Below are positions 1 to 10,699 of a DNA stretch of 64,000 nucleotides, one piece after another (within the stretch, counting starts at the first letter, position 1; every line of letters starts with the position of its first letter). Location of the stretch: contig KV419409.1 in assembly GCA_001630475.1 (NCBI GenBank), positions 124,001-188,000 on the forward strand, given 5' to 3'. Origin of the DNA: Sistotremastrum niveocremeum HHB9708. Lineage: Eukaryota; Basidiomycota; Agaricomycetes; Sistotremastrales; Sistotremastraceae. Position numbers and translations under genes: made by a program. The notes under the pieces were generated by a model, which had not been told where the DNA came from, did not search any database, and worked only from the letters and a program-made list of their open reading frames with translations.

Positions 1-163
1 TCTCCGACGTTCCTCGTTCAAGCTTGCCAACGCTGTCCTTTCAGTCCGACTGTAGTCCTCTCCGTGGCCTGCATTGCGCGAGTACGGGAACGTCGATTTT
101 TTGGTGTCTTTCCCGTCTTTTGGATTTTTCTTGTCGTTTTCTTCGATAATCCAGCCGCGAAGC

Positions 164-1723
164 ATGCCTCGGAGACGAGCTCGACAGCTTGAACGAAATA
201 CGCACACCCACATCTATAACACTCGTTCGAAAGGAAGACTTCCTGATCGCGAACCTTCCCCCGAAGCCACTCCTTCACCGTCGCTCGTTAACCATATGGC
301 ATCCATTCCTACGGAAATATTCTCTCTAATTATCGCGAAGGCAGTCGCTATGGATTGCGAATACCGTCCTGGTCCCCCACCCGAAAAACCGCTGTTCGCT
401 CTACGTACCTTCTGCAACGCGCGTCTCGTTTGTCGAGCATGGAATGACGCCCTAGTCGAAGATTCATACTTTTGGTCAGAGATTATTCTCTTGACGCCAG
501 AGAGCCTTCCCAAAGCCCAATTGGCGTTGTCACGCTGCAAGGATCGACAAATCAATTTGATGTTTGGATCGCTCAAATATTCCGCCACGATGGAGATTGA
601 CACATGGCTCATGGAGAATATCGAATTCGCGAAGCTATGCCTTCCCCGTTGTCGAGAGCTGTCAATCGATCTTCATGCTAACCTGATGCACGCCGTTCTC
701 CCTCTTTGGTCCCAGACTCCCGCCCCTTTCCTGCGCCATCTAACACTTCGTGACCCCTTCGACGGACATCAGCATACCCCCTTCTTCTTCCACTTCGTTG
801 CCACTACAGAGGAGATGATATTGGACGTCCTGAAGAACAATTTCAATGGAGACATCAAACATGTACAGAAACTAACGATGGACCATCTTCACTTGAGCTG
901 GTACTCTGCAGAAGAAAACCCCTTTCCCGCGTTGGAGGTGTTGAAGATGACGTTACAGCCTACTCCAAGGCGTGACTTTGGGAAGATGCTCCTTGCCACC
1001 CCTACCTTAAAGCAGGTGTCAATCGATACACAGAGCGAACGCCAAGCTATCCCTCTCAACACGCTTCTCGAACTCGAGGACCTCCGCAGCGTTCACCTCA
1101 GGGGCTTCAATTTTACTCTCGAACCTCCATCTCGTGCGACCTCAAATCTCCGATCCATCGACCTAATGATGAGACTCGATGCTTCCACAATTTCGAACCT
1201 CGATCATCTTCTCGATTTCCTGGAAGTGGCGGAACAATTACAAACCGTTCGATTATTGTTCTACGGACGATCCTTGGAACGGAGAGTGTCCAATCACAGA
1301 AAACGAAAGGGCCTCCAGAATGTCCGCCGCCTCACCCTCGTGTCGCCCGGAGACTTCGCGTTATATTGTCTCGCATCATTTTCTTTTCCCAAAATGATTT
1401 ACCTGGATATCCGAGACGATCTCAGCATCCCTATGACCACGTCCCAAGACACTGCTGTCGTCTCGGAAATCGAGTGCATGCCCACCCTTGACACACTCAA
1501 GCTCTGCGTGCCTTTGACTCATGACACCCTCGCACTCTTATTGTCAATGGCCCCAGCTGTCCGGGTTTTCTACTCCCACGTCGAGAAAAATCCAGAGTTC
1601 CTTCTGAAACTTATTCCATTCCATCTCAAAAGGTTCCCCGAGTTTCGTCATTGCAGGAGCTGCGCTGGTCGGACGAGAGTTCATGCTATCCTGGGAATAA
1701 CGACTCCGGAGCCTGGACATTAA
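164..1723 (+). CDS. F-box-like protein, single exon
   Basis: A 519-residue intronless reading frame. I chose the ATG at 164 (MPRRRARQ) because the frame upstream of it, open from 74, reads as 5' leader rather than protein. After a basic, Ser/Thr/Pro-rich N-terminus there is an F-box-like segment around residues 45-105: a conserved 'IPTEIFSLII' helix, then 'LRTFCNARLVCRAWNDALVEDSYFW'-type residues, seen here as the ARLVCRAW core. The rest is leucine-rich and irregular, as in the very large F-box families of mushrooms, where the C-terminus is thought to select the substrate. By family knowledge it would couple Skp1/cullin ubiquitin ligase to an unknown target. The target cannot be read from sequence. 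The frame ends with a Cys-containing tail (CRSCAGR). Confidence 0.8.
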   Translation: MPRRRARQLERNTHTHIYNTRSKGRLPDREPSPEATPSPSLVNHMASIPTEIFSLIIAKAVAMDCEYRPGPPPEKPLFALRTFCNARLVCRAWNDALVEDSYFWSEIILLTPESLPKAQLALSRCKDRQINLMFGSLKYSATMEIDTWLMENIEFAKLCLPRCRELSIDLHANLMHAVLPLWSQTPAPFLRHLTLRDPFDGHQHTPFFFHFVATTEEMILDVLKNNFNGDIKHVQKLTMDHLHLSWYSAEENPFPALEVLKMTLQPTPRRDFGKMLLATPTLKQVSIDTQSERQAIPLNTLLELEDLRSVHLRGFNFTLEPPSRATSNLRSIDLMMRLDASTISNLDHLLDFLEVAEQLQTVRLLFYGRSLERRVSNHRKRKGLQNVRRLTLVSPGDFALYCLASFSFPKMIYLDIRDDLSIPMTTSQDTAVVSEIECMPTLDTLKLCVPLTHDTLALLLSMAPAVRVFYSHVEKNPEFLLKLIPFHLKRFPEFRHCRSCAGRTRVHAILGITTPEPGH

Positions 1724-2085
1724 GGACGTTGATTATACTTTCTCTCACTCGAGCGCTACCACCATTCCATTCACACATTCCTTTTCATTCCTTGCTTTCA
1801 CCGCATTCCTTGCTCCGCATATCTTGTAGCACATTCCTAGTGACACCTTGTTAGTCTCTTAATGCATCACTACCCGCATCTGTCTCTTGGTCATAACCCC
1901 GGCCGAATTGGCTCTATATTATATCAAAGAGACACAGTCGATGAGATGAAAACATCTAGTATATGTGCAAATCTGAAGGTAGGATGTCAGACCACACAGG
2001 GATAAAGAATAGACAGACCTCACCTAATGGTGTAGTACATGTGAAGTGAGTGCAATCGCAAAGCTACGAACGACATCTTTCTGAT
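1724..2085. other. Intergenic, converging 3' ends
   Basis: This is the space between the 3' ends of the F-box gene and the cytochrome b5-like gene. It begins CT-rich and contains no open frame or structural RNA that I can support. Confidence 0.6.
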
Positions 2086-2904
2086 TCATGACGCAGGCTC
2101 GGACACCATGAATCCCACCAAGCAAGCATCTAACATGAAATCGACGTTCACCCACGCATGGGTGGCAGCTACGATAAGATCAGCAAATAGGTCGAATTGC
2201 AGTTAAGACTGAGACACATGCCAAATAATTTGGTACCATCTCTCCCAGCAACACGCAACAACTCCTTCTCTCCGCCTGGGTGGAAGTCAATATATGGAGT
2301 GATATTGTAGACTTTGCCGTTGAATGATGACCAGGCGTCATCGCGTTTATTATGTTGCTTCAATATTGACGGTGTCACTCTCATCAAAGAATCTACGCCC
2401 TGAACAATAGGCAGTCAGAATTCGATCACTCTCTGACAGGACCGATGACGGACGCACCCTCAAGTCTTTGCCCGAACTCTTCAGGGCACCCCAATCCATC
2501 ATGCTGTGGCCAGGGGTTAGTGCCACTTTGACACGCTTCTTTGATTTGGGAGTTAATGATGTGGGGGCTTTGGTAGTTGTCGGCGGAGGCATCAATGAAG
2601 TCGAATTAGTGGCAGGCCGAGGGGTTGGCAAGGATAACGGTGGTGGCATCAACGTTGGATCAGTCAATATACGAGGTATCCCAGACGCTTCACTTGTTGT
2701 TCTAGTACTTCCAGAAGTAACAGTGGTGCGTTGGATACTGTCCAGACTGGGGAAGGCGGGAGCTTCATCATCATCTTCGTCTGCATCTTCAACCTCTATT
2801 TCTGGAGGTGGGGATATTCTAAGTTCGGCCGGCGGTGGTTGTGATGTGCTAAGGCCAAAGGATGGAGAACGTAATGACAACCAGTTGCCAAGATAGGAGG
2901 ACAT
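2086..2904 (-). CDS. Cytochrome b5-like heme-binding protein (Irc21-like)
   Basis: Three exons on the minus strand: 2904-2458, 2399-2222 and 2168-2086, giving 235 residues. The first ~145 residues are low-complexity, acidic and Pro/Ser/Thr-rich, ending in the conserved lead-in 'SMMDWGALKSSGKDLRG'. The C-terminal ~85 residues are a cytochrome b5 fold: 'YNITPYIDFHPGGEKEL' with the HPGG heme-histidine motif, then 'GRDGTKLFAATHAWVN', whose His should be the second axial ligand. The family is that of yeast Irc21-type cytochrome b5 proteins, which are soluble electron carriers with no membrane tail. The second intron uses a GC donor (GCATGT) and an AG acceptor. Splicing there is needed to bring in the second heme histidine, and it restores a clean frame to the stop. 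The first intron is 58 nt and the second 53 nt. Confidence 0.88.
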
Positions 2905-3407
2905 CGAAGGAGATGGTGGTAGGAACGAGGGTGACTGGTGAACAGCTCATGGTTTACTCGTTCCGACGCGCAGCTCGACACCGCCATCTCGCCGACTCCA
3001 AATCGGCACCCCAGAGGTATAAGTGTCTCAAAGTGCTCCAGGTTGCTGGTCATCGTACTCAATTAATCCGAATACATCTCAGCTTCGTCCTTTCCGAAGG
3101 GTCAGCCGATTTACAAGTAAATCCTACGTCATGTAGCCAACTAGTTTGAACCAGCATCCTAAGAAATCTACACCCTTTATCTTGCGACGTAGCCATTCTA
3201 TTTTGAGAGAGGAAATTTTCTACCTAATGCTATGCGCTGGATTCTGGAAACATCACTCTATCTGTCGCACGAGCAATGCGCATGCAACCTGCAGCCTGAG
3301 GGACATGTAACTGATGTCCGGAATCGAGGGCCAAGCCTGCGCTGCTAGCCTATGTCTCATAGGATCATAACGAGATGCATCTTGCGATGATTCAGATGGG
3401 TTCACGA
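2905..3407. other. Intergenic
   Basis: This lies upstream of the cytochrome b5-like gene and downstream of the next minus-strand gene, and should contain the former's promoter. Open frames here are short and in no convincing family. I see no clear TATA box. Confidence 0.5.
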
Positions 3408-5236
3408 TCACGAAGTCAGATCCCACTGCGCGCTGCCAGATCGACCTCTTTCGCGGAAGGTTTCTGTAGGAAATGTTCCTGGTGAAAGAGGTGATCGACG
3501 CATGACACCTTGAAGATTTTCTGGGAGAGCCAAAATGATGTCCTCGACAGCCGCAATATAAGCAGACCATAGGTGCCGTCTTTCCTCGACAGTAGTGAGG
3601 TCTCCTGATTTTCGACACTGGAAATGAAACCATGTAAGTAGATGATCCTCCTAGATTGCCAGCTACGTATACTCATACCCAGTCGTGATCCAACTTTGCA
3701 ATATTTGCTGAAGCATTGAATGCTGCAACGCCTCGATTGGCAGCCCGGTCCGTCCGTGAACCATAACGACGTGGAACATTATATTGCCGGAGGTCGTTTT
3801 GGTGTATGTATTCTTCCGTTATGTGATACACAGTAGGAAGAAAAGCACAGTCCAGGATATTCATAGCGTGAAAGTATCGGGACCATTCCTGTGGCGCGTT
3901 AGTAACTTTTCTAGTAAGAGTAAGGAGAGCAAATTGATGCACATACGTCTCTCGGAATTAAAGGAGCGTGGTGCTCGCGAACTGCCCTCGCGAACACCTC
4001 AGCCATCCCGGACAGAATGGGTGAGAAGTCATCAATTCTTTCGGGAAGATATTTGAGGTATGCAGCCCCTATCAAAATACTGGAGAATATATCAGCTATT
4101 ATTACTTTGCCAGAAGAATCCTTAAACTTGCCAGGTATCCAGCAATCCAGTGAAATGTGCGGTTTTGACTAGACAGTCGGGATTGTCGATAGCGACAGAG
4201 CAACAGACTATGCTGCGAATGAGCAAATAAAGGCATGCGTTGGCATAATCCTCGGGCTGGATCCCAATGGTAAGCCAGAAGCATACATAATGTTCCACTC
4301 AGTGACCGACCATCATGCAATTTTCATATTTGTGTATGTGACCCAGGAATAGCACGGCGCTGCCCAACGCATCCCATATGACTGATCGAGAACGGTGGTG
4401 TTCATGCTCGATTGCAGCATCCAAGGCTTGCTCCCATTGGATGGCCGCCAAAATCCCTCCGCCCCACGAGCAGCGAGTATAATTGGTTTCGAAAGTTCCG
4501 ACTGCTGTTTGTATTTCAATGGGAGACAAAGGGTAGGCGATATGATTCAATTTCTGATCTGGCCCAGGGAGCATTTCGAGTTGTTTCGCCCCTACGAAAA
4601 TCGTGAGCTCTGAATATAAATGCATAGGAGTACGCACAGTCGTAGAGCGGTAGGCCAAAGGGCCGTGGCATGTCTAAGTTTCGTGCAGCATTCGAAATGG
4701 GATCGTCGTCATTGGTAGCAGTTTCAATGAAGCGGGACTGAACGGAACCAAATAGAAGTCAACTGGTGCCCTGCACAGATGTAAGTTGCGGACAAACAAC
4801 GGACTCACCGCCAGGTGTTTCCCCCAAAAAGACAACTGCTCGGGATTCAGCGCTGATCTACCGATTGAGCTGTCTTGTGCAGTGTCAGATTGTCTTTTAA
4901 CAGAGGGTCATTGTTTCCCTACTCACCTTCCCTTTGCTTCCTCTGTTCTCCATACATTCTCATCGATCTCCCAGTCTGCTCTTCTGCGTCCTCTGCAGGT
5001 GGAACGCTTTGCAAACGGTTGTACAGTGTTTCTCTTGTTGATGATTCGACTAGTGCGTCGGGCCCAGCACTGCTAGTGCAGACATTATGCTGTCTAGGCA
5101 CTGGGTGCGCCCTTGACGTGTAGAATGGAGGTGATTCTTCCAGTCTTGTTAAGCCCGATGATTCAGGAGCTTTTGATGTCGATACGACGGTATCGAGCCA
5201 CCGAGACCGGGAGACCACCGAGACTTGCTGGTTCAT
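3408..5236 (-). CDS. Unrecognised eight-exon helical protein (fungal regulator-like)
   Basis: Not recognised. Eight exons can be joined in frame on the minus strand: 5236-4927, 4873-4809, 4737-4638, 4591-4311, 4256-4132, 4079-3947, 3888-3679 and 3617-3408. Introns are 47-63 nt. The protein of about 477 residues starts with a disordered Ser/Pro/Arg-rich stretch and continues as a long mainly helical region, for example 'AYLKYLPERIDDFSPILSGM' and 'EERRHLWSAYIAAVEDIILA'. This layout recalls the middle region of fungal zinc-cluster transcription factors, but I find no Zn2Cys6 cluster. The ATG at 5236 is the first in frame. A possible splice acceptor (gatag) at 5251-5255 suggests further 5' exons. 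The 4131-4080 intron has a strong GC donor (GCAAGT). The 5' exon is duplicated at 6116-6665. Exon calls are fairly secure; function is unknown. Confidence 0.6.
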
Positions 5237-5392
5237 AGAGCGATCCGGGGGCCTATCAGGTGTGTTTTGGACCTCTTGACTCTCACACAAGAGGAAGGCG
5301 ACGCTATGCCGCCAATTGGTCGGATCTGATTCTCAATGTGTTAAAGGCTTTGGGAAGGTCGCAGAAGACAGCTTTACCAGTACGGCGGGCCA
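4854..5392. repeat. Left copy of a diverged ~0.5-kb direct duplication
   Basis: This segment, spanning the first coding exon and first intron of the unrecognised gene, recurs in the same orientation at 6116-6665. The two copies share long runs, including the minus-strand peptide 'SRWLDTVVSTS', the stretch 'SPPFYTS', and 'PRQHNVC'. They also share intron-start sequence just after the exon. I estimate identity by eye at around 75-80%. The best-conserved part is near 5290-5335, around 'ccgccaattggtcg'. Confidence 0.8.
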
Positions 5393-6115
5393 TATCGAGG
5401 GTTTTACTGATATTCCTATGTCGAGTTGAAGCAGGCAATGAAGTTGAACACAGCGAAGAGCGGTGAGCGCTGTCAGTCACGATGGGCGATAACCCCTTGA
5501 CAGCTGTTCGACTTGTTCGAGGACCTTTTATAAGCTACTTTCTCAGGGCAACCCTGACTGCCTCATTGCTTGTTCGGCTCTGACCGTCTCGCTTAAAGTA
5601 CGCGATGATACCAAATCTGAGCAGTGGTGGGGTAGAGCGGTCCACCTTATGGAATAAAATTACTGATCCTGGAAGTATATTAATTGGGAGAAATTGTGCG
5701 CTATGTCCTCTCGAAGTTCAAGTTCACTTTCATCTCTCTCACTATCACTTTTTCCTGTCAAAGATTGTAAACTCGATGGTCTCCGAAATAAATGACCCAG
5801 TGGTTCTTGCCAGACGATCGAGCCTCGGATCCTGATTTCCAGAGGGAAATGACAGTGTGTTGAATGGATGATCTCATGATCGCGTTCATCCATTATGCAG
5901 AATGCAGGCAGCAGGACAGGCGGCTAGGATGATCGAATGTGGAAGCATGACATGAGGCGCGGGGGGATTGTGGGCTTGTGTGGGCTCAGTCAAATACTGT
6001 ACTGGTGCCGGTACATACACTGATTTGGGACCGCTGACAGGACGGCATTATATATCAGCTGATCAGACTCACCGACAACTTTCCAACCCCACAGAAAAGT
6101 ACGTCAAATGATGTA

Positions 6116-6665
6116 CTGATTTACCGTTTGAGTTGACTAGGTATCTATAAGATGGACGTTTGTGAAAGGGTCATTGTCTCCCTACGCACATTCTATATGC
6201 TATCTCTGCTCTCCATACACTCTCTTGAAACTCCCAGTCTGCTCTGCTGCGTCCTCTTCAGGCGGAACGCTTTGCAAGCTGTTGTCTAGTGTTTCGGTTG
6301 TGGATGAGTCGGCCACATTGATGGTCGCACTGCCAGTGCACTGGCAGACGTTATGCTGCCTGGGCCTTGGGTGCGCGCTCGACGTGTAGAATGGAGGTGA
6401 TCCTTCCAGTCTTGTGGAGCCCGACGATTCGAGGGCTTCTGACGTCGATACGACGGTATCGAGCCACCGAGACTGGGGGACCACCTTGACTACAGAGCGG
6501 TGGTCCACAGAGCGATCCGGGGGCTAATCAGGTGTGCTGTGAACCTCTTGACTCTCACACAAGAGGAAGGCGACGCTATGCCGCCAATTGGTCGTATCTG
6601 ACCTTAAAGTATCTCAGAGGCTTGACGGAGAGCCTAGAAGGCAGTTTTACCAAGAGGACGGGACG
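6116..6665. pseudogene. Partial duplicate of the unrecognised gene's 5' end
   Basis: This is the right copy of the duplication. On the minus strand it keeps a 102-codon open frame (6508-6200) matching the first exon of the neighbouring gene, with mostly synonymous or conservative differences. It also keeps the following GT splice donor and intron start (gtgcgtaggga compared with gtgagtaggga). None of the downstream exons is present. It is therefore a 5' fragment with no way to encode the full protein, unless it serves as an alternative first exon for the gene 1 kb downstream on the same strand. The frame has stayed open, which suggests either a recent duplication or use as an exon. Confidence 0.55.
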
Positions 6666-8436
6666 TCGTGATATCATAGTCGTGTATCACAGTTAAACAG
6701 AATGAAGGCGGCGGGACAGGCGGCTAGAAGGACCGAAGTTGTTCGAGACAAAGAGAACGATAGAACACCAGAACCCTGACGAGGCACAAGAGCAATTCAA
6801 GGTCCGGATTTGAGGAAGTCCTTCTCTCTTGGTGGTCAGTGGGCATGACGTTATTGGCAGAGAAAGGTACCGACTTAGACAGGTGTGTAGGGATGTTGGA
6901 AATGAACCGATATCTAGAGACGGCAGTCTGTATTAGCACTGAGACACAATGGAGCAAAAGGGCATCGCGACAACCACTGGACAATAAACCAGTCCGAGTT
7001 CTGCAGTGAAAGGAACTCGAGTCCGAGAAAATCGAGTGCTAGAGCAGAGCATTGCCGACCGGAGAACTCCATCTCAGCACCTTCGAATCAAACAACTCTG
7101 CAGATCCAGACAAACATTCAGCCATGATAGCAACGTTAAGCTTTGTTTACTGGCGCTAAGGCTTAAGGCCTTTAGCTTCAGGGCCGAGGAATGTGTTTTG
7201 ATCCCGGTTTGATCCTCAGAAGGCACCGAGAAACCGATTTTTGTTGATGAGACCTTGTGCAAGGAGCCAGATCAAACTCCAACCAGTAAGATCGTGAGAG
7301 ATTGGATTGAGACAAGATGGCACATTGAAAAGACGTGTAAAGTTTGTTCGGCGACGGCATCGGAGTAGATGGTAAGCAAAACGGGACGAAAGGCTCGTCT
7401 GCTTCGAGACCGCTCCGCTTGGTGTCGATCACCCTTGATCCAACGAATTGCGAGCTGATAATCCCTAAGATAATTCAACCCCGACCTTCGTCTTTCAGCG
7501 ACGCTTTGCAGATAACAAAATATGAAAAGTTGACTCCGAGTTTGAAGTTTCTGAGAATGATCGGCATCACTTTCCTTTGCTCAGGAACGCGCCGAGCTCT
7601 TACCTAGAAGGATGACTTGCGTTCGCACGACCGAGGAATGTATCAAGAATCATTTCACTTCAAGTCTGTTATCAGCCGCCGAAAGACACAACAAGCTAGA
7701 CGCACCCGCTTTTACGGCTTTGCAGTTGCCGTACCATCCTTGAAAGGAGATGTATTAGCGCGCCTGATTACCTCAATCCTAATCAACGTCTAATCGACGA
7801 GAGCGCCCTTAAGAGAGATAAAGCAAAGGAAGACGTCACACTTCAAACTGAGCATTTATGAGTGATTTCCAGGCTGAAACCGGAAGTCCAAGGCAACTAT
7901 GAATTTTCGTGTCGATTATTTCCGAATTTCAGCGGAAAGGCCAGAGCGGGAATATATCCCGAAACCTCCGGGGCCTTCTAACAGAAGGTGCCAAGCGTTC
8001 TGCAGATCTTCTGTAGAGAACGAGGATACGGAGAAATAGCTCTGGCGTTTCGAGGGCCCAAAATAGATACCGAAATGGTAAATCCTTTGGGACCGAAATT
8101 GGCGTTTCGAATACCAAAACCAATCGGCCATCCTCGTCGTAAGAGCTCGAATGCGAGGGCTGTGAAACGGTAAGGTCGAGCTTGTTTTAGGGTATGTCGG
8201 GCCGGACGGGACAGTCAGGGAGTGATCGCCGATAGAGTTGGGCCAATTGAGAGCGCCGACTTCTTTGACTCGGGCGTAAGATGTCTATGCATCTTGGCTA
8301 TGCATGTTTAGGGGAAAGGGCTCCACCTTGTATATCCATGTAAACCGTACAGAAGATTAATTGAACGAGTCGGACACGTCATGAAGGCCATGTGTAGAGT
8401 AAAACGACTTGTCCAGGTGGTTCTGATAAGAGCAAA
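6666..8436. other. Gene-poor interval
   Basis: No recognisable gene. Open frames are under 90 codons, lie on both strands and show no family features. I could not find paired terminal repeats. The stretch 7910-8130 reads like repeat-derived sequence rich in 'ccgaa' and 'gaaattcg'-type words, but I cannot define an element. Confidence 0.5.
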
Positions 8437-8527
8437 AAACAGGGTGCGGGATTCGAACCCGACGCCCGTTGTACCTTTTGCATCGCATCTGCGTGCCTGA
8501 CGGCTTTGGGCGCGTGCCGGTCACCAA
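8437..8527 (-). other. tRNA-like B-box fragment
   Basis: On the minus strand the sequence contains a near-canonical tRNA T-arm/B box (GGGTTCGAATCCCGC) followed a few bases later by TTTTTT, a pol III terminator. The T stem has one mismatch. I could not find an A box or a 5' acceptor strand complementary to the 3' strand, so a functional tRNA is not supported. It could be a tRNA relic, the head of a SINE, or chance. Confidence 0.35.
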
Positions 8528-8676
8528 ACTGTTGACAAACCGATGAGCGGTGTCCTTTTCAAAGATGTGTAAACTTGAGATGGAATCATATCAACACAGT
8601 AGAGTTTTTTCCAGCGCAATGCTGCAGGGGTTGACGAAGTGGAGTCGAACAAGAAAGGGGAAAGCCGGGGGGGGGG

Positions 8677-8776
8677 NNNNNNNNNNNNNNNNNNNNNNNN
8701 NNNNNNNNNNNNNNNNNNNNNNNNNNNNNNNNNNNNNNNNNNNNNNNNNNNNNNNNNNNNNNNNNNNNNNNNNNNN
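8677..8776. other. Assembly gap (100 N) after a G-run
   Basis: A run of exactly 100 N, probably of unknown true length, begins directly after a run of ten G. The gap lies about 160 bp upstream of the acyltransferase gene start and may hide part of its promoter. Confidence 0.95.
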
Positions 8777-8935
8777 TCGGAAACCGGAAGAGAAAAGGCT
8801 GGATTCGCGACCGAAAATCGACAGGAAGTTGCCTCTTTTTAGCCGGTTTCACCCAACTATAAAGCCATCAAGGGCCTACAAAAATGCGTCCTTCATTTCT
8901 CCCGTCCCCTCCTTCGCTATCGTCCCCCCTTCCCA

Positions 8936-10699
8936 ATGCCCGCCCTCGTCACCGTACAACCCGCTACTATTGATACCCCTACAATGCCTAAAAAACTGAC
9001 GGCGTCCCCTGAAGTCTATTCGCGTCCACTTGCTCACTCGGAACTCTCTTATTTTCTTCCGTCACGCGAAGATGGCGTGAACGATATGTACTTGCATCTT
9101 GGATTCAAGGCACCAGCTGCCCTAGTCACCGCGGAGCGCGTATTAGAGGCTTGGACAGTCATTAGAGGGAGACATCCCTTGTTGGCCAGCACAGTGAAGA
9201 TGGACCCTTGGAACTATGAACATGCTAGCTTCGTGTGAGTACACTCTGCTCTGCATCTTTTCGTGATCGCAAGGCTCGAGCTGAGCTTGTTTTGCATCTC
9301 CATAGTTACACTCCACCCATCTCACCCGAGGCCGCTATCGCTGAGGCCAGGAATTCATTTTCCTTCGGTCACGCTTCAAAGGATATCCTTATAGATTCTT
9401 TCCTCAATGGCCCTCGTACACTCCATCCAGGCCACCTCTCTCATCTCTTCCTCTCCGCCGACCCATATGTCAGTTCGAGCGAAAACAGCACCCGAAAGGA
9501 GCGCTTTGATCTCCTTATCTGTGCCACCCACTACCTCGCTGATCTGACCGCCGTACACATGATCGCTGACGAACTCTTCACCCTTCTTGTCTCATGCCCT
9601 CTTACACCCTCTCCCGCTACTCCCAACAGCATATACGCTGTGCTCGCTGAAGAATTCACCAATAGGAACGTCGAACAATTACGAGGCGAATGGGAAGCCC
9701 TCCCCAGTCCCCTTGAACATCGCATCCCTGTCACTTCCATTGGCAAATTCCGATCTGCTGTGCATAAGCTTGACTACGCACGGTCGCAGAGCAGGCTGAT
9801 CGGAGGCCATGCTTTCCCTCGGGCGGTCGGAAGCGAAGACCGTAAACATACGGTTCTATTGCAAGCTTCGTTTACGAATGAGCGGACGAAGACGATTCTG
9901 AAGCAGTGCAAAGCAAATGGCGTCACCGTCAACAACTGCCTGTTCGCATTATGCGGTCTGTCATGGTCGAAGATCAACGGAGAGAAGACCAATGACCTTC
10001 CCTTGTATGTCTCATCTCTGGTTCTCTTCTATTCTCAATTAATGACGTCTCGCGATGAACAGAATGATGTATTCCGCTTGCAATATGCGCGCTCACTGCA
10101 ACACGATTCCCGAAGGCAAGCAGAAAGCCGACGATTCGTGTTACCTTGCTATCGGCTACTTCAACATCGTACTTCCCTCCTTCCTCCCTTCAGACCCCTC
10201 ATCACACCGCTCGACCTTCTGGCATCGCGCCAAGTCTGTCAAGACCCAATGCCGCGACTTCAACGACACCCCGTTCATGTTTTCACGTGCACATCTGATG
10301 GCCGCTGAACGTGGGAATCGTGCGAAGGTCTGGGCAAAGGAAGATGACGAGAAAGCCGCTGGCATCTGGTCGCCTCCGCCCAAGCCTGCCCCTTCTCAGG
10401 CACAAGAACCAAAACCAGAGCCTCTCTTCCCCAAAGCGCCATCGAAAGCCCTTTTGGGTCTTTCCCTCCTCGGGAACCTCGATCCGACGTACAATCACGA
10501 GTTGTACAAGACTGCGGGGTTGACGCTCGAGTCGCTGACTACGGGTCCTAGACAGAGACGGGGCGGGATGTTGTTGTACGGATATACCTTCGCCGGCAAG
10601 TTGTGGCTCATGCTGAGTTACGACGAGAACGCCTTCGATAAGGCCACTGTAAAGGCTTTCTGGGATGGAATCATCGGCGGATTGGGAGAGTATTTCTGA
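8936..10699 (+). CDS. CoA-dependent acyltransferase / condensation-domain-like protein
   Basis: Three exons, 8936-9234, 9306-10004 and 10063-10699, join in frame to about 544 residues. The protein reads as one member of the chloramphenicol-acetyltransferase/condensation superfamily. Near residue 20 is the opening 'YSRPLAHSELSYFLPSREDG', followed by 'VIRGRHPLLAS', typical of these folds. About residue 170 is 'ATHYLADLTAVHMIADEL', where HYLADLT occupies the place of the HHxxxDG catalytic motif with the second His replaced by Tyr. Mushroom genomes contain many stand-alone proteins of this kind, some acting as acetyltransferases in secondary metabolism. The substrate is unknown, and no biosynthetic genes adjoin it. 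A TATAAA lies around 8859, about 75 bp before the ATG. There is a Pro/Lys-rich insert in the last exon (PPPKPAPSQAQEPKPEP). Confidence 0.75.

Noticed and set aside
5330-5410. A Zn2Cys6 cluster upstream of the unrecognised gene
   Set aside because: The peptide RRTGKAVFCDLPKAFNTLRI has the flavour of a zinc cluster but only one Cys; the required spacing is absent in both duplicates.
8437-8527. A functional tRNA gene
   Set aside because: The B box is good, but no A box and no pairing acceptor strand could be found, so it is listed only as a tRNA-like fragment.
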